Of a DNA stretch of 64,000 nt, positions 1-9,218 are shown one piece after another. Location of the stretch: assembly GCF_033126985.1 (NCBI RefSeq), contig NZ_AP024714.1, positions 1,628,990 to 1,692,989 on the forward strand, given 5' to 3'. A model generated the notes under the pieces. That model searched no databases, was not told the DNA's origin, and saw only the letters and a program-made list of their open reading frames with translations. A program made the position numbers and the translations under genes. Source of the DNA: Methylomarinovum caldicuralii (GTDB taxonomy: Bacteria; Pseudomonadota; Gammaproteobacteria; Methylococcales; Methylothermaceae). Position 1 is the first letter of the stretch. Each line of letters starts with the position of its first letter.

Positions 1-517
1 TCAGCTCCCGCCGCCCCTGACTGGCGAGCAGCACTTCCCTGGATGGGTCCGGCAATTTGACGTACAGGACCAAACTGCCGATCCCGTGCAGCAGGCCGGC
101 GACGAACAGACGCTCCGGGTGCAGCACCCCGGCGGCCCGGGCCAGCAGGCGGGCGACCACGCCGCAATAGGTGCTCTGCACCCAGAATTCGTCCATGTCG
201 ATCAGATGGGCGGGAATGCCCCGGAAGACGCTGACCGCGGTGGTCGCCAGCGCCAGATGATAGATAGGCTCCAGTCCCACCAGGGTCACCGCCCGGCTGA
301 TAGTGTCGATACGGCCGCCGAAACCGTACAGCGGGCTATTGGCCAGCTTCAGCAACCGGGCGGTCAGAGCCGGATCACTGGCGATGATCTCGGCCAGGGT
401 GTCGGCGGTGGAGGCCGGATCGTCGATGGCGGCCCGAAGCCGGACCACCACGTCCGGCAGGGAGGGCAATTCCCGGTCATCTTCCAGCAGTTGTGCGGGA
501 GAGAGGGGTTGTGTCAT
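1..517 (-). CDS. HDOD domain protein (partial, runs off left edge)
   Basis: Reading the minus strand from the ATG at 517 gives 172 codons with no stop before the window ends, so the C-terminus is missing. The visible part looks like an HDOD domain: LPSLPDVVVRLR near residue 18, SDPALTARLLKLANSPLYG at residues 47-65, and a long helical run up to LLHGIG near residue 142, where many relatives have LLHDIG. HDOD proteins are non-enzymatic relatives of HD phosphohydrolases and usually act in signalling. The start lies one base beyond the stop of the upstream transglycosylase gene, so the two are probably co-transcribed. The missing part could carry a further output domain. Confidence 0.75.
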   Translation of the reverse strand, partial: MTQPLSPAQLLEDDRELPSLPDVVVRLRAAIDDPASTADTLAEIIASDPALTARLLKLANSPLYGFGGRIDTISRAVTLVGLEPIYHLALATTAVSVFRGIPAHLIDMDEFWVQSTYCGVVARLLARAAGVLHPERLFVAGLLHGIGSLVLYVKLPDPSREVLLASQGRREL

Positions 518-518
518 G

Positions 519-1088
519 TCAGGACCCATAAAATTGCATGACCCGCGCCACGTAGCGGCGGGTTTCCCGGTAGGGCGGGATGCGGTTGCCGTATTTCTCC
601 ACCGCCGCCTCCCCGGCATTGTAGGCCGCCACCGCCAGTCTGACATCCTTGAAGCGGCGCAGCAAATCCCGCAGGTAACGGGCCCCTGCCTCGAGATTGG
701 CCTTGGGATCGCGGGGGTCGTCGATGCCATAGCGACGGGCGGTCCGGGGCAGCAGCTGCATCAGCCCGACCGCCCCCTTGGGGGAAACCGCCTTGGGGTC
801 GTAGGCCGATTCCGCCCGGATCACCGCGTGCAGCAGGCGGGGATCGAGGGCGTATTTTTTGGCCACCTGTTCAATGAGGGGGGCGAAACGGCTGCGCCGC
901 CGCGGCAGCATCCCGCCGCCGGATGCCGGACGGGGCCTGGGGGTGCGGATGATGAGACGGTAGCCGGGGTGCTTGCGCTCGTCGGCGTAATACACCCGGC
1001 CGTTGGCATCGACGTATTTATAGACGTCCGCCCCCGCCACCGGAACCCAGCCCGTCAGCCACAGCAACCATCCCAGTCGTCGCCACAT
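519..1088 (-). CDS. Lytic transglycosylase with N-terminal DUF4124-like segment
   Basis: A 189-residue secreted protein. Residues 1-20 form a signal peptide (MWRRLGWLLWLTGW then AGA). Residues 21-40 (VYKYVDANGRVYYADE) match the short DUF4124 motif that often precedes SLT domains. The rest is an SLT/goose-lysozyme fold: catalytic Glu93 in RAESAYDP, then GAVGLMQLLPRTARRYGI and AVAAYNAG. Such enzymes cleave the peptidoglycan glycan strand and form 1,6-anhydromuramyl ends in the periplasm. The frame is open further upstream to 1331, but that part is antisense to purT; the ATG at 1088 is preferred because it starts the signal peptide. The HDOD gene follows immediately. Confidence 0.85.
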   Translation of the reverse strand: MWRRLGWLLWLTGWVPVAGADVYKYVDANGRVYYADERKHPGYRLIIRTPRPRPASGGGMLPRRRSRFAPLIEQVAKKYALDPRLLHAVIRAESAYDPKAVSPKGAVGLMQLLPRTARRYGIDDPRDPKANLEAGARYLRDLLRRFKDVRLAVAAYNAGEAAVEKYGNRIPPYRETRRYVARVMQFYGS

Positions 1089-1125
1089 CGAACGCTTGCA
1101 CCCTGTTGTTCGTCCCTGTTTCAGT

Positions 1126-2322
1126 TTAGCCCAATTCCGGGCGCACCCCGGCGGCGCAGCGCCGGGCCCCCTGCCGGGCCGCTTCGATGGTTTCCGCCGT
1201 CGCCAGCGCCACCCCCATGCGCCGGCGCGGATAGGCGAGCGGTTTGCCGAACAGGCGCAGGCTGGATTCCGGCACCGCCAAGGCGTTTTCGATTCCTTCG
1301 TACACCAGCCCCGCCCCTTCCACGCTGCCATAGATCACGGCGCTGGCCCCGGGCCGTCGCAGCGTGGTGTCCACCGGCAGGCCCAGAAAGGCGCGCACGT
1401 GCAGCTCGAACTCGCTTTGCACCTGGCTCGCCATGGTCACCATACCGGTATCGTGGGGTCTGGGGCTGACCTCGCTGAACCAGACCTGATCGCCTTTGAC
1501 GAACAGCTCCACCCCGAACAGCCCCAGCCCGCCCAGGGCCTCGACCACCCTGGCGGCGATGGCCTGGGCGGCTTCCAACGCCTTGGGGGTCATGGGCTGG
1601 GGCTGCCAGCTTTCCACGTAATCGCCCTGTTCCTGACGGTGGCCGATGGGCTGGCAGAAATGGATCTGCGACCGGCCGCTTTCATCCAGCGCCCGCACCG
1701 TCAGCAGGGTGATCTCGAAGTCAAAATCTATCTTTTCCTCGACGATCACCCGCCCCCGGTCCACCCGCCCGCCGCTTCGGGCCTTGTCCCAGGCGGCGGA
1801 TATCTGATCCGGGGCGGTCAGGTGCGACTGGCCCTTGCCGGAGGAGGACATGGTGGGCTTGACGAAACAGGGCAGCCCCACTCCCTTCACCGCCGCCTCC
1901 AGTTCCTCCAGGGAGGCGGCGAAGGCGTAACGGGAGGTGGGAAGCCCCAGCTCCTCGGCGGCCAGGCGGCGGATGCCTTCCCGGTCCATGGTCAGTTGCA
2001 CCGCCCGGGCGCAGGGCACCACGGTGGCAAGCCCTCGTTCCTCGATCCGCGCCAGGGTATCGGTGGCCAGGGCCTCGATCTCCGGCACGATCCAGTGAGG
2101 TTTTTCCCGCGCCAGCAGGGCCTCGAGCTGGATCGGGTCGGTCATGTCGATGACGTGGGCCGAATGGGCCACCTGCTGGGCCGGGGCATTTTCATAGCGG
2201 TCCACGGCGATCACTTCCAGGCCGAGGCGCTGGCAGCAGATTGCAATCTCCTTGCCCAGCTCGCCGCTGCCCAGAAGCATGACCTTGGTGGCGCTGGCGG
2301 TCAGAGGGGTGCCGATGTGCAT
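1126..2322 (-). CDS. purT: Formate-dependent phosphoribosylglycinamide formyltransferase
   Basis: A 398-residue ATP-grasp enzyme that makes formyl-GAR from GAR, formate and ATP, the third step of purine synthesis, without needing formyl-tetrahydrofolate. Near the N-terminus is the nucleotide-binding GSGELGKE, followed by [15 protein letters not shown]. In the middle are [12 protein letters not shown] and [12 protein letters not shown], and near the end [20 protein letters not shown], which carries the metal-binding acidic residues. Length and motif order agree with the E. coli enzyme. The gene stands alone between the transglycosylase gene and a repeat that follows hrpA. Confidence 0.95.
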   Translation of the reverse strand: MHIGTPLTASATKVMLLGSGELGKEIAICCQRLGLEVIAVDRYENAPAQQVAHSAHVIDMTDPIQLEALLAREKPHWIVPEIEALATDTLARIEERGLATVVPCARAVQLTMDREGIRRLAAEELGLPTSRYAFAASLEELEAAVKGVGLPCFVKPTMSSSGKGQSHLTAPDQISAAWDKARSGGRVDRGRVIVEEKIDFDFEITLLTVRALDESGRSQIHFCQPIGHRQEQGDYVESWQPQPMTPKALEAAQAIAARVVEALGGLGLFGVELFVKGDQVWFSEVSPRPHDTGMVTMASQVQSEFELHVRAFLGLPVDTTLRRPGASAVIYGSVEGAGLVYEGIENALAVPESSLRLFGKPLAYPRRRMGVALATAETIEAARQGARRCAAGVRPELG

Positions 2323-2350
2323 GAATGAATCTCCACATCAATTAACAAAA

Positions 2351-2456
2351 GACCGCTGCGGGAGGCAGGCTGAAGGCCGTACCCGGCCTGGATGGCCGGG
2401 TCCGAGCCCCCAAGGACGGGTTCACGGCGTGCCTGAAGCCTGGCTCCCGCAGCGGC
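2351..2456. repeat. 106-bp palindromic repeat, copy 1
   Basis: An interrupted palindrome filling most of the purT-hrpA gap and ending two bases before the hrpA stop codon. Outer arms GACCGCTGCGGGAGGCAGGC and its near-complement at 2437-2456 pair with few mismatches, and there are inner palindromes around ACCCGGCC/GGCCGGGT. Read in reverse complement it aligns along its whole length, with the same 106-bp size, to the copy inside lhr at 61251-61356; both share a core ACGCCGTGAACCC. It may act as a transcript end for hrpA, but it lacks a T-run. Confidence 0.8.
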
Positions 2457-2458
2457 CA

Positions 2459-5400
2459 TCAGGCGGCCTGGTATTCCGCCCAGGCCTTGGCCAGACGCTT
2501 TTCCGACACCGGATAGGCGGTCTTGATCTGCTGGGCGAACAGCGACACCCGGAACTCCTCCAGGCTCCAGCGGAAGGGGTCGGAATCCGGGTCTTCGATG
2601 GTGCCGGCCTCGGCCTGCCGCCAGTAGGCGTCCCAAAAAGGGCGGATCTTCGCCACCCGCGCCTCGTCCTTGGCCAGTTCGTATTCTGCCTTGTCGAGCC
2701 GGTATTGCAAGGCCTTGAGATAGCGCGGCAGGTGTTGCAGCTGCGCCATCGGGATGCGGGCGACGAAGCCCTGGTACCCCAACAGGGTCAGCTGCTGGTC
2801 GATGTCGGCGCCGCTGGGGGACTTCTCCAGATGCTTCAGTTCGCCGCGGCGGCGGCGACAGGCCTGCAGTCCCTGGAGGATGTCGCGCACCAGCGTCCCC
2901 AGGCGCTGGGCGGTTTCGAACAGCCGGCTGCGGTGGGCGGCCAGACAGGATGCCAGGGCCTCGGCGTCGCGGATGTCGGGGTCGTCGCCGAGGAATACCT
3001 CCTCGATCACCCGGTCGGCCACCTCGTCCAGCAGCGGGCGCCGGGGGCCGGTGTCGCGCCAGGGATGGGCAGGCAAGCGGGCATAGGCGATCTCGTCGGC
3101 GGTGCTGAAGGGCAGCTGCTTTTTGAGACGGCGGAAATCGCCGCCGAGCTGGAACTGGAGCATGCGGATCAGGCCGCGGCGGTGGGCGCGGCGCGCCTCA
3201 CCCGAGGTGGGAAACAGACGCACAGCGCAGCTGTCGCCCTCGTCCACCAGCGCCGGAAAACCGATTACCAGCTGGCCCTTCCGCCTCATCTTGTGGGACC
3301 GGGGCAGCGGGCCGAAGTCCCAGCGTTTCAGGCCGGTGCGGGTCAGATCGCCGGCATCGCTGCGGGCGAAGGTTTCCCGCGCCGACAGCGCCAGCTTGGT
3401 CTTGAGCCGCTCCAGATCCCGCCCCTGAGCCAGCACCCGGCCGCGCTCACCGAGGACCTGGAAGTTCATCTGCAGATGGTCGGGCAGTTCCACCGTCTTG
3501 AGGGCATCGGCGCCGACCTCGACCCCCGTGACCCGCAGCAGCGCCCGCGATAGCTCGGCCCAGAAATCCCCGTCCCGGCCCTGCAGTTCCCGGCAGACCC
3601 GCCAGGCGGTATCGGGAATCGGCACCAGCCGGCGGCGCAGGCTGCGGGGCAGGCCCTTCAGGATAAAGACCACATTTTCCTCCAGCAGCCCCGGCACCAG
3701 CCAGGCGAAGGGCCGCGCATCGAGCTGGGGCAGCACCGCCACCGGCACCAGGACGCTGACGCCGTCGGCCTCGTGCCCCGGCTCGAAGCGGTAACGCAGC
3801 GCCAGACGCAGGTCGCCGTCTTCCCAGTGGTCGGGGAAATCGGCCTGATCGACGCCGTCGAGATGGCGGATCACCGCGTCGCGGTCGAGCTTGAGCAGGT
3901 CCGGACGGTTGCGGACCTGGCGCCGGTACCAGCGTTCGAAATCGTCGGCATTGGCTAGACGTGCCGGAATCTGGCGGTCGTAGAAGTCGTAGAGCCAGCG
4001 CTCGTCCAGCAGCAGATCCCCCTGGCGGGCCTTGTGCTGGAGCAGGTCCAGTTCCCGCAGCAGGGCCCGGTTGTGGCAGAAGAAGTCGAGATTGCAGTCG
4101 TAGTCCTGCTGCACCAGGGCCTGGGCGATGAAGATCTCCCGCGCCTTTTTGGGATCGATCTTCTCGTAGGCCACCTTGCGCCGCTCCACCAGGGTGAGGC
4201 CGCACAGGGTGACGCGCTCGAAGGCCGCCACCCGGCGGGCCTTGCGCTCCCAGTGGGGATCGTAATGGTGGCGCTTGAGCAGATGGCCGGCGCACTGCTC
4301 GATCCAGGCCGGCTCCACCTGGGCGTTGATGCGGGCGTACACCTTGCTGGTTTCCACCTGTTCGGCCGACACCAGCCAGCGCGGGCGGGTCTGGAACAGG
4401 CCGGAGCCGGGGAAGATGAAGAACTTCAGCCCCCGCACCCCCTCGTACTCGTACTTGTCGCGGCGGAAGCCGATCTGGGACAGCAATCCGCTGAGGATGG
4501 CGCGGTGGATGGCGTCGTATTCCGCCGGCTGCTGGTTGGGGCGCCAGCCCAGTTCCCCCTTGACGATCTCCAGCAGCTGGCCGTGGAGGTCGAGCCACTC
4601 GCGCATGCGCAGATAGGACAGGAAATGGGCCTTGCACCACTTGCGCAGCTGGGTGTTGGAGAGATGGCGGCGCTGCTGCTGATACCCATTCCACAGCTTG
4701 AGGAAACCGAGAAAGTCGGACTTCTCGTCGCGCCACAGGGCATGCTTCTCGTCGGCGGCCTGGGCCTGGTCGGCGGGCCGCTCGCGCGGGTCCTGGATGC
4801 TGAGGGCGGCGGCGATGACGGTCAGCTCGGTCAGGCAGTTCTCATCCCGGGCCGCCACCAGCATCCGCGCCAGCCGCGGGTCGATGGGGAACTTGATGAG
4901 CTGCCGGCCGATGGCGGTCAGTTCCCCCTTCCCGTCCAGAGCCTGGAGTTCCTGCAGCAGTTTGATCCCGGCGCGGATCTGCCTGGGGTCGGGGGGATCG
5001 ATGAAGGGGAAAGTCTCAATGTCCCCCAGGCGCAGGGCCTTCATCTGCAGGATAACCGCCGCCAGGTTGGTGCGGCGGATTTCCGGATCGGTGAAGGCCG
5101 GACGGCTGAGGAAATCCTCTTCGGAATACAGCCGCAGGCACACCCCGGGGGCGATGCGGCCGCAGCGCCCAGCCCGCTGCCGGGCCGATGCCTGGGAGAC
5201 GGGTTCGATGGGCAGGCGCTGGAGCTTGCTGCGGGGACTGTAGCGGCTGATGCGCGCCAGGCCCGAATCGATGACGGCGCGGATGCCGGGCACCGTCAGG
5301 GAGGTTTCCGCCACGTTGGTGGCCAGCACGATCCGGGGCCTGCCGCCCGGTTGGAACACCTTCTGCTGTTCGCGGGCGCTGAGGCGGGCGTACAGGGGCA

Positions 5401-6325
5401 GGATCTCGTACTTCTCCGGATGGTGCTTGCGCAGGGCCTCGGCGGCATCGCGGATGTCGCGCTCGCCGGTGAGGAACACCAGGATGTCGGCCAGGCGCTC
5501 GGCCGCCAGTTCGTCGACGCCCTCCAGAATCGCCTGGATCAGATCCTGGTCGCTGCTTTCCCCTTCGCCCGCCAGGGGACGGTAGCGGACCTCGACCGGA
5601 TAGCTGCGCCCGGACACCTCGATGATCGGCGCCCCGCCGAAGTGCTCGGAAAAACGCTGGGGGTCGATGGTAGCGGAAGTGACGATGAGCTTGAGATCGG
5701 GCCGCCGCGGCAGCAGCCACTTGAGGTAGCCGAGGAGGAAGTCAATGTTGAGGCTGCGCTCGTGGGCCTCGTCGATGATGAGGGCGTCGTACTGGGTCAG
5801 ATAGCGGTCGCTTTGGGTTTCCGCCAGCAGGATGCCGTCGGTCATCAGCTTGACCAGGGTTTCCGGCCGGGTGTGGTCGGAAAAGCGCACCTTGAATCCC
5901 ACCAGCGCCCCCAGCGGGGTCTTGAGCTCGGCGGCGATGCGGGCGGCGACGCTGCGGGCGGCGATGCGGCGCGGCTGGGTGTGGCCGATCATGCCGCGGG
6001 TGCCGCGACCGATCTCGAGACAGATCTTGGGCAGCTGGGTGGTCTTGCCCGAGCCGGTCTCGCCGCAGACCACGACCACCTGGTGTTCCTGAAGGGCGGC
6101 GGCGATGTCGTCCTTCTTGGCCGCCACCGGCAGCTCGGGATACGCCAGCGGCGGAATGCGGGACCGGCGGGCCTCGGTGGCGGCGACGGAAGCCTCCAGC
6201 TCCCGGCGCAAGCGTTCCAGCCGCGCCGGGTCCAGATCCTTCAGGCGCTGCAACTGACGCGCCAGCCGATGGCGGTCCCGGCTCTGGCAGCGTTCCAGCT
6301 GAGTCTGCAGTTCGTCGAGATTCAT
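2459..6325 (-). CDS. hrpA: ATP-dependent RNA helicase HrpA
   Basis: A DEAH-box helicase of 1288 residues, close to the usual HrpA length. Walker A GETGSGKT is at residues 88-95, the DEAH box at 185-188 (IIDEAHERS), motif III as TSATID, and motif VI as QRAGRCGR. These are followed by the ratchet/OB region and the long C-terminal half typical of HrpA. The family unwinds RNA; in E. coli it has been tied to fimbrial mRNA processing and to rescue of stalled ribosomes. It starts at the first ATG, 69 bp from a divergently transcribed cyclase gene, so their promoters share this gap. No downstream partner follows; a palindromic repeat lies just after the stop. Confidence 0.95.
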   Translation of the reverse strand: MNLDELQTQLERCQSRDRHRLARQLQRLKDLDPARLERLRRELEASVAATEARRSRIPPLAYPELPVAAKKDDIAAALQEHQVVVVCGETGSGKTTQLPKICLEIGRGTRGMIGHTQPRRIAARSVAARIAAELKTPLGALVGFKVRFSDHTRPETLVKLMTDGILLAETQSDRYLTQYDALIIDEAHERSLNIDFLLGYLKWLLPRRPDLKLIVTSATIDPQRFSEHFGGAPIIEVSGRSYPVEVRYRPLAGEGESSDQDLIQAILEGVDELAAERLADILVFLTGERDIRDAAEALRKHHPEKYEILPLYARLSAREQQKVFQPGGRPRIVLATNVAETSLTVPGIRAVIDSGLARISRYSPRSKLQRLPIEPVSQASARQRAGRCGRIAPGVCLRLYSEEDFLSRPAFTDPEIRRTNLAAVILQMKALRLGDIETFPFIDPPDPRQIRAGIKLLQELQALDGKGELTAIGRQLIKFPIDPRLARMLVAARDENCLTELTVIAAALSIQDPRERPADQAQAADEKHALWRDEKSDFLGFLKLWNGYQQQRRHLSNTQLRKWCKAHFLSYLRMREWLDLHGQLLEIVKGELGWRPNQQPAEYDAIHRAILSGLLSQIGFRRDKYEYEGVRGLKFFIFPGSGLFQTRPRWLVSAEQVETSKVYARINAQVEPAWIEQCAGHLLKRHHYDPHWERKARRVAAFERVTLCGLTLVERRKVAYEKIDPKKAREIFIAQALVQQDYDCNLDFFCHNRALLRELDLLQHKARQGDLLLDERWLYDFYDRQIPARLANADDFERWYRRQVRNRPDLLKLDRDAVIRHLDGVDQADFPDHWEDGDLRLALRYRFEPGHEADGVSVLVPVAVLPQLDARPFAWLVPGLLEENVVFILKGLPRSLRRRLVPIPDTAWRVCRELQGRDGDFWAELSRALLRVTGVEVGADALKTVELPDHLQMNFQVLGERGRVLAQGRDLERLKTKLALSARETFARSDAGDLTRTGLKRWDFGPLPRSHKMRRKGQLVIGFPALVDEGDSCAVRLFPTSGEARRAHRRGLIRMLQFQLGGDFRRLKKQLPFSTADEIAYARLPAHPWRDTGPRRPLLDEVADRVIEEVFLGDDPDIRDAEALASCLAAHRSRLFETAQRLGTLVRDILQGLQACRRRRGELKHLEKSPSGADIDQQLTLLGYQGFVARIPMAQLQHLPRYLKALQYRLDKAEYELAKDEARVAKIRPFWDAYWRQAEAGTIEDPDSDPFRWSLEEFRVSLFAQQIKTAYPVSEKRLAKAWAEYQAA

Positions 6326-6394
6326 AAAACAATCAAAAAATGAAGCTACAATAATTGGTCAGCAACAACAGAAAATAGCCTGACAAAACCTCAC

Positions 6395-7459
6395 ATGGCT
6401 GAAGACCGCATCTCCTTCATCCCCCGCTATCACGAGACGCCCGATCAGGCGGCCGAATATCTCCGCCTGACCCTGCCCTTGCTGAGCAAGCACCGGCTAC
6501 CGGTCAATCCAGTCAATTATGCCATAGGCTACGACTACGTCGCCGGCAATAACCGCCCTCTGCGGGAGGCCATCGACCGGCTCCAGCAGACCCACCAGCC
6601 CCTGACGCCGGAGCTGTGCATCCGCTTCTACAAGGAATACATCCTCGATGAGGCCGCCCGCCGCTTCGAGAAGGTCGGCGACTCACTCCAGCATCTAGTT
6701 GGCAACACCCTGTCAGAAGTGGAAAAGACCGAAACCCAAGCGGGCCACTCGGCCGCCACGCTGGAGCAGCAGGCCGCCCTGCTGCAGCAACAGGAGCCGG
6801 CACAGATCGCCGAGGTCCTCCAGAACGTGATCCAGGAAACCCGCAACCTGGCCGCCGCCGGCAGTGAACTGCGCAGCAACCTGCAGGCCACCAACCGGGA
6901 AATCCACCAACTGCGGGCCGAGCTGGAAATGATGAAAGAGGCTGCCTTCACCGACGCCCTCACCGGCCTGCTGAACCGCCGGGCCTTCGACATGAAGATC
7001 CAGCAGTTGCTCGCCAACGCCCCGGTCGGCACCAGTTTTCTGCTCCTCTTGGACCTGGATCACTTTAAAAAGATCAACGACCAATACGGTCATCTGACCG
7101 GTGACAAGGTCCTGCGCTTCACCGCCGAGGTCATCAGGAAACACCTGCCCCCGGGCCAGATCGCCGCCCGCTACGGTGGTGAGGAAATGGCCGTCCTGCT
7201 GCAGGGCTTCGACCGCGCGCAAGCACTCCGCCTGGCCGAGCAGATCCGCGAGACCCTGGCCAAAAGCCGCCTGAAACGGCGCGACAACGAGGAAACCCTC
7301 GGCCAGGTCACCCTCTCCATCGGCATTGCGGGCCTCGAGGAGAACGACACCGTCGACAGCCTCATTGAGCGCGCCGACCAGGCCCTTTACGAAGCCAAGC
7401 GCCAAGGCCGCAACCGGGTCATCGACGACCGCGGGCTGATACGACGCGAAAGCTCCTGA
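6395..7459 (+). CDS. Diguanylate cyclase (GGDEF)
   Basis: A 354-residue soluble protein with no membrane segments. Residues 1-100 form a helical N-terminal domain of unknown ligand (HRLPVNPVNYAIGYDYV), followed by a Gln/Glu-rich coiled coil up to about residue 180. A complete GGDEF domain spans roughly 183-345: DALTGLLNRRAF, then DLDHFKKINDQYGH, then the active-site GGEEM at 261-265. GGEEM is an accepted active form, so the protein probably makes cyclic di-GMP from two GTP. The residues five before it (PGQI) are not RxxD, so the classic product-inhibition site is absent. It is divergent from hrpA. Confidence 0.88.
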   Translation: MAEDRISFIPRYHETPDQAAEYLRLTLPLLSKHRLPVNPVNYAIGYDYVAGNNRPLREAIDRLQQTHQPLTPELCIRFYKEYILDEAARRFEKVGDSLQHLVGNTLSEVEKTETQAGHSAATLEQQAALLQQQEPAQIAEVLQNVIQETRNLAAAGSELRSNLQATNREIHQLRAELEMMKEAAFTDALTGLLNRRAFDMKIQQLLANAPVGTSFLLLLDLDHFKKINDQYGHLTGDKVLRFTAEVIRKHLPPGQIAARYGGEEMAVLLQGFDRAQALRLAEQIRETLAKSRLKRRDNEETLGQVTLSIGIAGLEENDTVDSLIERADQALYEAKRQGRNRVIDDRGLIRRESS

Positions 7460-7551
7460 CATCCCCCTCCCGGGAGGCGGCTATGGCTTTCAGGCCCCAT
7501 CGGCCTTACCATAATGCCTGTCCGCAAAATCTTCATCCAGGAGGTGTCTCC

Positions 7552-7797
7552 ATGAGCGAACCTGTCGTGGCGCAGAAATCCCCCATCCCCGTCGAGGTCG
7601 AGGCCGGCAAGACCTATTACTGGTGCAGCTGCGGCCGCAGCAAGGATCAGCCCTTCTGTGACGGCTCCCACAAGGGAACCGGGTTCACCCCTCTGGCCTG
7701 GAGCGCGGACAAAAGCGCCACCGTCTATTTCTGCGCCTGCAAACACACCAAAAATCCCCCCCTGTGCGACGGCAGCCACAAGGCCCTCGACGACTGA
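7552..7797 (+). CDS. CDGSH-type iron-sulfur protein (two motifs)
   Basis: An 81-residue protein with two tandem CDGSH iron-sulfur motifs: CSCGRSKDQPFCDGSH and CACKHTKNPPLCDGSH. Each has the three Cys and one His that bind a 2Fe-2S cluster, the arrangement of the bacterial double-CDGSH (mitoNEET-like) family. The role is probably electron or cluster transfer in the cytoplasm; the exact partner is unknown. The ATG at 7552 is chosen over an upstream in-frame start because AGGAGGT lies just before it. The next gene begins one base after its stop, so the two are translationally linked. Confidence 0.88.
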   Translation: MSEPVVAQKSPIPVEVEAGKTYYWCSCGRSKDQPFCDGSHKGTGFTPLAWSADKSATVYFCACKHTKNPPLCDGSHKALDD

Positions 7798-7798
7798 G

Positions 7799-8287
7799 AT
7801 GGCACTGGAAATCGAGCGCAAGTTTCTGGTGCGGGACGACCGCTGGCGCGCCCTGGTGTCACGCCAGAGCCGTATCCGCCAAGGATATCTAAACCAGGCC
7901 AAAAACTGTTCGGTGCGGGTCCGCAGCGCCGACGGACACGGCTGGCTCAACATCAAAAGCGTCACCATCGGCGCCCGGCGTCACGAATACGAGTACGAGA
8001 TTCCCTGGCAGGACGCCGAGGAGATGCTGGACACCCTGTGCCGGCCTCCCCTGATCGAAAAGACCCGCTATTTCGTGGAACACCAAGGGCATCTGTGGGA
8101 GATCGACGTCTTCGAAGGGGACAACGCCGGACTGGTGGTGGCCGAAATCGAACTGAACCATCCCCATGAACCCTTCGTCAAACCACCCTGGATCGGCCGC
8201 GAAGTGACCGAAGATCCGCGCTACTACAACACCTGCTTGGCCCAGAATCCCTATCGGAACTGGCGGGATCAGGCACCGGCGCCCTAA
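7799..8287 (+). CDS. CYTH domain protein (triphosphate tunnel metalloenzyme)
   Basis: A 162-residue protein starting MALEIERKFLV, which contains the ExExK signature (E4, E6, K8) of CYTH/triphosphate tunnel enzymes. Further strands carry paired basic and acidic residues facing a tunnel: SVRVRS, WLNIKS, HEYEYEIP, KTRYFV, WEIDVFEG, AEIEL. Bacterial members of this short class hydrolyse inorganic triphosphate or act as adenylate cyclases; triphosphatase is the more likely activity, by inference only. It is probably co-translated with the CDGSH gene, overlapping its ribosome landing area. Confidence 0.85.
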   Translation: MALEIERKFLVRDDRWRALVSRQSRIRQGYLNQAKNCSVRVRSADGHGWLNIKSVTIGARRHEYEYEIPWQDAEEMLDTLCRPPLIEKTRYFVEHQGHLWEIDVFEGDNAGLVVAEIELNHPHEPFVKPPWIGREVTEDPRYYNTCLAQNPYRNWRDQAPAP

Positions 8288-8364
8288 AGCCATGGACGTG
8301 TTTCTGACGGAACTGGCCCTCAGGCCGGGCCAACCGGCGCGGATCGAACACCTGCAGAAACGGC

Positions 8365-9180
8365 TCACAGGGATTCCGGAAGATAGCGCAGCCAGTCGCG
8401 GGAATCGTCGCCGTAGGCCAGAAAGTAGGGATTCAGCACCGACGCCTTGGTGTTGTAGCGCAGCGGTTTGCCGCTCAGATCGACGACGAAGCCCCCGGCC
8501 TGCACCACCACGCAATGGGCGGCGGCGGTATCCCACTCGGAGGTGGGCCCCAGGCGTGGATAGAGATCGGCACTGCCCTCGGCCACCAGGCAGAATTTGA
8601 GGGAGCTGCCGATGGAGATCAGTTCATAGTCGCCGTCGAGGCGGCGGAGATATTCGGCAAATTCCGGCGTCTGGTGGGAACGGCTGCCGACGATGACCAG
8701 CCTCTCCGGCACCGGCTTCCGCACCCGGATCGGCTGCGGCGAGCCATCGGCAACCTGCTTGAAGGCTCCCTGGCCTGCAGCACCGTAATAGAGCGTCCCT
8801 TCCGCCGGAACGTAAACCACCCCGAGCACCGGTTCGTGATCGTGAACCAGGGCGATGTTGACGGTAAACTGGCCGTTGCGGTGGATGAATTCCTTGGTGC
8901 CGTCGAGGGGATCGACCAGCCAGTAGGTGCGCCACTGGCAGCGCTCCTCGTAGGGAAGGTCGCTGGCTTCCTCGGAGAGGATGGGAAACGCCGGATCGAG
9001 CCGGGACAGGGAATCGACGATACAGCGGTGGGCAGCAGTGTCGGCGGCGGTGAGCGGGGATCGATCGTCCTTGAACGCGACGTTGAAATCCGACGCGTAG
9101 ATTTTCATGATCCGCTGCCCGGCCCAGCGCGCGGTGTCGATGACCGGCGTCAGCAGGCGCGCCAATGGCAGATTTTGCAT
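8365..9180 (-). CDS. cysQ: 3'(2'),5'-bisphosphate nucleotidase CysQ
   Basis: A 271-residue inositol-monophosphatase-fold enzyme. Metal-binding motifs are visible in order: LSEEAS, then VDPLDGTKEFIHRNGQFTVN, then SEWDTAAAH near the C-terminus. CysQ removes the 3'-phosphate from PAP, the by-product of sulfate activation and of PAPS-dependent sulfotransferases. That matters here because a sulfotransferase is encoded at 57571. It is convergent with the CYTH gene, and its start overlaps the upstream leader of the divergent yrfG-like gene. Confidence 0.92.
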   Translation of the reverse strand: MQNLPLARLLTPVIDTARWAGQRIMKIYASDFNVAFKDDRSPLTAADTAAHRCIVDSLSRLDPAFPILSEEASDLPYEERCQWRTYWLVDPLDGTKEFIHRNGQFTVNIALVHDHEPVLGVVYVPAEGTLYYGAAGQGAFKQVADGSPQPIRVRKPVPERLVIVGSRSHQTPEFAEYLRRLDGDYELISIGSSLKFCLVAEGSADLYPRLGPTSEWDTAAAHCVVVQAGGFVVDLSGKPLRYNTKASVLNPYFLAYGDDSRDWLRYLPESL

Positions 9181-9218
9181 TGCTCCTTACCTCGGTTGAA
9201 CAAAGGCAACATTTTACT

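Noticed and set aside
8288-8364. Short plus-strand frame after the CYTH gene (MDVFLTELALRPGQ)
   Set aside because: It runs antisense through cysQ with no family resemblance; the intergenic part is only 77 bp.
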